DNA of 9,379 bases from Bacillota bacterium (GTDB lineage Bacteria; Bacillota_A; Clostridia; Acetivibrionales; DUMB01), in contig JAMOAC010000347.1 of the NCBI GenBank assembly GCA_023621975.1, positions 1 to 9,379 of the forward strand, read 5' to 3'. The notes beneath the pieces were generated by a model, which was not told where the DNA came from, did no database searches, and saw only the letters and a list, made by a program, of their open reading frames with translations. Shown here in pieces: positions 6,635 to 9,379 of the stretch; positions within the stretch are counted from its first letter, which is position 1, and every line of letters starts with the position of its first letter. The position numbers and the translations under genes are program-made.

Positions 6635-6668
6635 AATAATAAAAACGATAATAAAAAAGATAATAAAA
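6635..6668. repeat. Three A-rich 12-bp tandem repeats
   Basis: The unit rATAATAAAA recurs at 6635-6644, 6647-6656 and 6659-6668 with an exact 12-bp period. It sits about 55-90 bp before msrA, and could act as a curved or UP-like tract or simply be a slippage repeat. No convincing promoter for msrA could be placed in the flanking sequence. Confidence 0.45.
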
Positions 6669-6724
6669 TAAAGGTTTTTGTTTTTTAAAAATATTTTGAA
6701 CAAATAAATTATTGGAGTGATCTT

Positions 6725-7285
6725 ATGAAAGAAAGCAATTTCAAACTTGCCACATTTGCGGGCGGATGTTTTTGGTGCATGGTGCAGCCTTTTGCAAAAC
6801 TGGACGGAGTAAAGGAAGTAATATCGGGATACACAGGCGGTCATTTGGAGAATCCGACATATGAAGATATATGCAGGGGAAATACAGGCCATTATGAAGC
6901 TGTACAGATTATAATTATATATGACCCTTCAAGAATAACCTATGAAAAACTTCTTGATACCTTTTGGAGGCAGATTGACCCTACCGATGCAGGAGGCCAG
7001 TTTGCAGACAGGGGAAAGCAGTATCAGACTGCAATTTTTTATCATGATGAAGAGCAAAAAAGGCTTGCCGAGTAGTCAAAGGCAAGGCTTGAAAAAATGA
7101 AAAGGTTCACAGGCCCGATTGTAACGGCCATTTTGCCTGCTTCAAAATTTTATCCTGCAGAAGAATACCACCAGGACTACTATAAAAAGAATCCCGAGCA
7201 CTATAAAAGATACAGGACAGGTTCAGGACGCGAAAGCTATCTGTGCAGGATCTGGGGTAAAGAGGAGGAGGGAAAAGATGAATAA
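6725..7285 (+). pseudogene. msrA: Peptide methionine-S-sulfoxide reductase MsrA, interrupted by in-frame TAG
   Basis: MsrA reduces methionine-S-sulfoxide in proteins using a catalytic cysteine and thioredoxin. The N-terminal 116 residues carry GGCFWC with catalytic C15, [22 protein letters not shown] and [22 protein letters not shown]. At codon 117 (7073-7075) there is a TAG, after which the same frame continues for 69 codons with typical MsrA sequence ([28 protein letters not shown]) and ends at TAA 7283-7285. As remembered, Bacillus MsrA has an ordinary residue here, so one codon has become a stop with no frameshift. The ATG at 6725 has GGAGTG 5 nt upstream. An ATG at 7097 has no good ribosome site. 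The C-terminal third, needed for a complete fold, would be lost. Recent nonsense mutation or sequence error is most likely; readthrough is possible but unsupported, since TAG ends galM and trkH here. Confidence 0.85.
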
Positions 7286-7745
7286 GAAATATGCCAAACC
7301 GTCAAAAGAAGAATTGAAAAGAATACTTACACCCATGCAATATAAAGTCACCCAGGAAAACGCCACAGAGCCCCCATTTCAAAATGAATACTGGGACAAC
7401 AGGGAACATGGCATATATGTGGATATTGTTTCAGGAGAACCTCTTTTTAGCTCCCTTGATAAATTTGACTCGGGCTGTGGTTGGCCTAGTTTTACAAAAC
7501 CGCTTGAAAAGGAAAACATAATAGAAAAAATTGATACAAGCCATTTCATGGTCAGAACCGAAGTGAGAAGCAGGCATGGTGATTCCCACCTTGGCCATGT
7601 ATTTAATGACGGACCTAAACCTACAGGCTTAAGGTATTGCATAAATTCAGCAGCCCTCAGGTTTATTCCTGTAAAGGACCTGGAAAAAGAAGGATACGGG
7701 GAATATCTTAAATTATTCAAAGCTGATTTGAAGAAAAAAGATTGA
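7278..7745 (+). CDS. msrB: Peptide methionine-R-sulfoxide reductase MsrB
   Basis: MsrB reduces methionine-R-sulfoxide in damaged proteins and complements MsrA, which handles the S epimer. The 155-residue product is complete. It shows GCGWPSF with C67 as the likely resolving cysteine, [17 protein letters not shown] with H104 and H107, and [11 protein letters not shown] with catalytic C121. It lacks the two CxxC zinc motifs seen in other MsrB proteins, like the Bacillus subtilis type. The ATG at 7278 has GGAGGAGGG at 7264-7272 and overlaps the end of msrA by 8 bp, so the two genes form a translationally arranged operon. Its own strong ribosome site may let it be translated despite the premature stop in msrA, though polarity is possible. 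Confidence 0.96.
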   Translation: MNKKYAKPSKEELKRILTPMQYKVTQENATEPPFQNEYWDNREHGIYVDIVSGEPLFSSLDKFDSGCGWPSFTKPLEKENIIEKIDTSHFMVRTEVRSRHGDSHLGHVFNDGPKPTGLRYCINSAALRFIPVKDLEKEGYGEYLKLFKADLKKKD

Positions 7746-7781
7746 ATTTTCAGTTTAATTTTAAAACGGTATTGGCTGGTA

Positions 7782-7790
7782 TGGTATAAT
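7782..7790 (+). promoter_or_regulatory. Candidate extended -10 promoter for the chr genes
   Basis: TATAAT at 7785-7790 preceded by TG-N (7782-7784) is a perfect extended -10 element. No strong -35 is seen at the expected distance. Transcription would begin near 7797, leaving a leader of about 150 nt before the first chr gene, far longer than needed for a ribosome site. The promoter starts 37 bp after the msrB stop; no convincing msrB terminator was found between them. Confidence 0.5.
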
Positions 7791-7801
7791 ATGAAAGCAC
7801 A

Positions 7802-7881
7802 GCCTGAAATTATTTACATTGGAATCATTGACATTGAATTATTGGCATTAAATCTTTGTAATTTCAGGCATTAAACTTTGG
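7802..7881 (+). promoter_or_regulatory. Structured leader of the chr operon with 11-bp inverted repeat
   Basis: GCCTGAAATTA (7802-7812) and TAATTTCAGGC (7859-7869) are perfectly complementary, 46 bp apart, beginning a few bases after the predicted transcription start. The loop and flank contain repeated motifs of the form ACATTG/GCATTA, and GGCATTAAATCTTTG (7844-7858) is repeated nearly exactly at 7867-7880. It could be an RNA element acting on the chr genes or a pair of operator half-sites. I do not recognise any known riboswitch class. Confidence 0.45.
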
Positions 7882-7948
7882 TAAAAGCGGTTTGGCTGTT
7901 TGAAAAGCTTATGGATATTATTTGCAGTATTTTACGAGGTGACGTAAT

Positions 7949-8491
7949 ATGAAAGAACTCTGGCAACTTTTTATTATTTTTTGCCGCATAGGCGCTTTTA
8001 CTTTTGGAGGGGGCTATGCAATGCTTCCTTTAATGCAAAAGGAAATTGTTGAAAAAAGAAATTGGGCTACAGACCAGGAAATGCTCGATTATTACGCAAT
8101 CGGGCAGTCCACGCCGGGGATTATAGCAGTCAATACTGCAACTTTTATAGGATACAAAAGGAAAGGAATAATCGGTGCAATAGTGGCAACTGCCGGTATA
8201 GTATTTCCTTCCGTGGTGATTATTACATTAATAGCGGCATATTTTACACAATTCCAGGATTATCAGGTTGTCAAGCATGCTTTTGCAGGCATCAGAGTCG
8301 CTGTTGCAGTATTGATATTGAACGCTGTTAAAAAGATGTGGAAAAGTTCAGTAAAGGATTGGAAAGGGATAATTTTATTTTGCGCGGCATTCGTCATAGC
8401 CGCTTTTACAAAAATTTCACCCATATTTGTTATAATAATTTCCGCAGTTGCAGGAATTTTCATCCATATCAGAAAGGCAGATGCAAAATGA
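7949..8491 (+). CDS. chrA: Chromate transporter (CHR family), short-chain subunit 1
   Basis: This 180-residue membrane protein is a single CHR domain, half the size of the long two-domain ChrA proteins. The signature is clear: FTFGGGYAMLPLMQKEIVEKRNW at about residues 17-39, then DYYAIGQSTPGIIAVNTATFIGYK at 47-70, followed by about five hydrophobic segments. In bacteria short-chain CHR proteins are usually encoded as adjacent pairs that work together; characterised family members export chromate, but the physiological substrate in anaerobes is often unclear. The ATG start has GAGGTGA at 7936-7942 six nt upstream. The stop overlaps the ATG of the second subunit (ATGA), a sign of translational coupling. 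Confidence 0.93.
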   Translation: MKELWQLFIIFCRIGAFTFGGGYAMLPLMQKEIVEKRNWATDQEMLDYYAIGQSTPGIIAVNTATFIGYKRKGIIGAIVATAGIVFPSVVIITLIAAYFTQFQDYQVVKHAFAGIRVAVAVLILNAVKKMWKSSVKDWKGIILFCAAFVIAAFTKISPIFVIIISAVAGIFIHIRKADAK

Positions 8492-9051
8492 CATTATTGA
8501 CGATGTTTCTTGAATTTTTCAAAGTCGGATTATTTGCAATAGGCGGAGGACTGGCTACAATACCGTTCCTTCAGGAGCTTGCTTATAAATACGATTGGTA
8601 CACAACCCAGGAGCTTGTTGATATGATTGCCATTTCCGAATCCACACCCGGTCCCATAGGAATTAACATGGCAACATACGTTGGTTATAAAGTTGGAGGT
8701 ATCCCTGGGGGAATAGTTGCCGTTGCCGGGATTGTTGCGCCCTCAGTTATAATAATAGTGCTTATAGCCCACTACTATACAAAATTTAGTGAAAAGCCGC
8801 TGGTGCAATCCGCTTTTTACGGACTTCGGCCTGCAGTAACGGGGCTTATAGGAGCGGCAGGGTTTGAAGTTGCAAGGATTTCAATGTTTCACATTAATAA
8901 GTTTCTGGAAACATATAATGTTTCTGACTTAATAAACATAAAATCTGTCATATTATTTGCAGCAGTTCTGTTTCTCACAAATAAATTTAAAAAACATCCT
9001 ATAGTATATCTGGTATTTGCAGCTGTTATAGGAATTATATTTGAATTTTAA
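8488..9051 (+). CDS. chrA: Chromate transporter (CHR family), short-chain subunit 2
   Basis: This 187-residue membrane protein is the partner CHR domain. It carries FFKVGLFAIGGGLATIPFLQELAYKYDW at about 9-36 and DMIAISESTPGPIGINMATYVGYKVGG at 45-71, followed by hydrophobic segments ending in EF. The ATG at 8488 is chosen because it overlaps the preceding stop by 4 bp and because the family motif begins about 9 residues later; the open frame extends upstream only as a shadow of the first gene. The weak ribosome site (AAAGG 8473-8477) fits re-initiation coupling. It differs enough from the first subunit (GGGLATIPF against GGGYAMLPL) to suggest an old duplication with an antiparallel or heterodimeric assembly, as proposed for the family. 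Confidence 0.93.
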   Translation: MTLLTMFLEFFKVGLFAIGGGLATIPFLQELAYKYDWYTTQELVDMIAISESTPGPIGINMATYVGYKVGGIPGGIVAVAGIVAPSVIIIVLIAHYYTKFSEKPLVQSAFYGLRPAVTGLIGAAGFEVARISMFHINKFLETYNVSDLINIKSVILFAAVLFLTNKFKKHPIVYLVFAAVIGIIFEF

Positions 9052-9133
9052 CAGGATGCACCTTCTGTGGACAAGCCATGCAGGACTTCGATAAAATAAA
9101 TAAAAGCAGGATGGAAAAGAAGTAAATCTTCCG

Positions 9134-9158
9134 GGAACACGAGAGTGTTCCTTTTTTT
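9134..9158 (+). terminator. Rho-independent terminator of the chr operon
   Basis: GGAACAC (9134-9140), a GAGA loop (9141-9144) and GTGTTCC (9145-9151) form a perfect 7-bp stem, followed immediately by seven T (9152-9158). It lies 82 bp after the second chr gene and marks a clear end of the operon. Confidence 0.92.
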
Positions 9159-9159
9159 A

Positions 9160-9188
9160 AAATAACAAATTTTTTAAATAACAAATTT
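9160..9188. repeat. Short AT-rich direct repeat
   Basis: AAATAACAAATTT occurs twice, at 9160-9172 and 9176-9188, with a period of 16 bp, in the very AT-rich stretch between the chr terminator and the sigma factor promoter. It may be simple low-complexity sequence. Confidence 0.4.
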
Positions 9189-9224
9189 CAAAATAAAAAA
9201 TTTAAATAAAAAAGTTGAGATTTT

Positions 9225-9251
9225 TGAAGGGATTTGATGTTTTATATCGTC
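9225..9251 (+). promoter_or_regulatory. Candidate ECF-type promoter for the sigma factor gene
   Basis: TGAAGG (9225-9230) and CGTC (9248-9251, continuing as CGTCTA) are separated by 17 bp, resembling the TGAAAC-N16/17-CGTC/CGTA promoters used by ECF sigma factors such as SigW. ECF genes are often transcribed by their own product, so autoregulation is plausible. The -35 match is only partial (TGAA). Confidence 0.4.
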
Positions 9252-9282
9252 TATTATTAATGAAAGGGGGGAGATGTAGCCT

Positions 9283-9379
9283 TTGCACAATGAAAAGGAA
9301 ATCATCAAAAGAATACTGTCAGGTGATACTGAAAGTTTCAGGTACATAGTTGATGAATATAAAGACCTTGTGTTCTCCA
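9283..9379 (+). CDS. RNA polymerase sigma factor, ECF (sigma-70 family), N-terminal part
   Basis: Only the first 32 codons lie in the window. The start is TTG at 9283: an in-frame TAG stands at 9277-9279, and GGGGGGAG at 9266-9273 is 9 nt upstream. The peptide, beginning MHNEKEIIKRILSGDTESF and continuing through YIVDEYKDLVFS, has the region 2.1 pattern of ECF factors: an alternating charged/hydrophobic first helix, G-D-x-x-x-F, then YxxLV. Such proteins direct RNA polymerase to stress or envelope genes and usually have an anti-sigma gene next to them, which would be outside the window. The subgroup cannot be assigned from this fragment. Confidence 0.82.
   Translation, partial: MHNEKEIIKRILSGDTESFRYIVDEYKDLVFS

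Noticed and set aside
6512..6892. Open frame of 126 codons on the - strand
   Set aside because: It covers AT-rich intergenic repeats and is antisense to the conserved N-terminus of msrA.
7073..7075. TAG in msrA as pyrrolysine or programmed recoding
   Set aside because: TAG is used as an ordinary stop at 302-304 and 3373-3375, MsrA has no known pyrrolysine at this site, and no recoding element is evident beyond a weak hairpin.
9078..9125. Fifteen-residue open frame after the second chr gene
   Set aside because: No ribosome site precedes the ATG and the length gives no statistical support.

Overview
The window looks like chromosome from a low-GC, spore-forming clostridium, probably a Clostridium/Acetivibrio/Ruminiclostridium-type Firmicute. 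This rests on AT-rich DNA, strong GGAGG-type ribosome binding sites, GTG and TTG starts, a LysM-GH18 spore cortex-lytic type enzyme without a signal peptide, a YmaF-family protein, and Bacillus-like MsrA/MsrB proteins. The species cannot be fixed from the sequence alone.

Layout: (1) 2-304, the 3' end of a galactose mutarotase gene, followed by a likely terminator. (2) 305-569, a compact control region with two candidate -10 boxes among alternating ATGTG/CACAT half-sites, leading into a tightly packed + strand operon: trkA (570-1949), trkH (1927-3375) and a UbiA-family prenyltransferase (3397-4353). TrkH is the K+ channel-like membrane subunit and TrkA its nucleotide-binding cytoplasmic gate. 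(3) 4354-4527, a nested imperfect palindrome filling the gap between convergent genes. (4) On the - strand, a sleL/yaaH-like gene (4528-5808) and a ymaF-like His-rich gene (6073-6372), separated by a perfect 10-bp palindrome and three copies of a REP-like GGGGGACGGTTCTGCACT repeat. (5) 6373-6724, a divergent AT-rich intergenic region holding several short repeats. (6) + strand msrA-msrB, the methionine sulfoxide reductase pair; msrA is interrupted by one in-frame TAG codon. (7) 7746-7948, a structured leader with an 11-bp perfect inverted repeat, then two short chromate-transporter (CHR) genes that overlap by 4 bp and probably form a heterodimeric transporter. (8) A strong terminator, then the start of an ECF-type sigma factor gene that runs off the window, preceded by an ECF-like promoter.

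No CRISPR array, tRNA, rRNA, intact insertion sequence or phage gene is visible. I did not find a clearly novel multi-gene system. The observations most worth a second look are the nonsense codon in an otherwise intact msrA, the half-site ladder at the trk promoter, the chr leader, and the repeat elements around the - strand genes.
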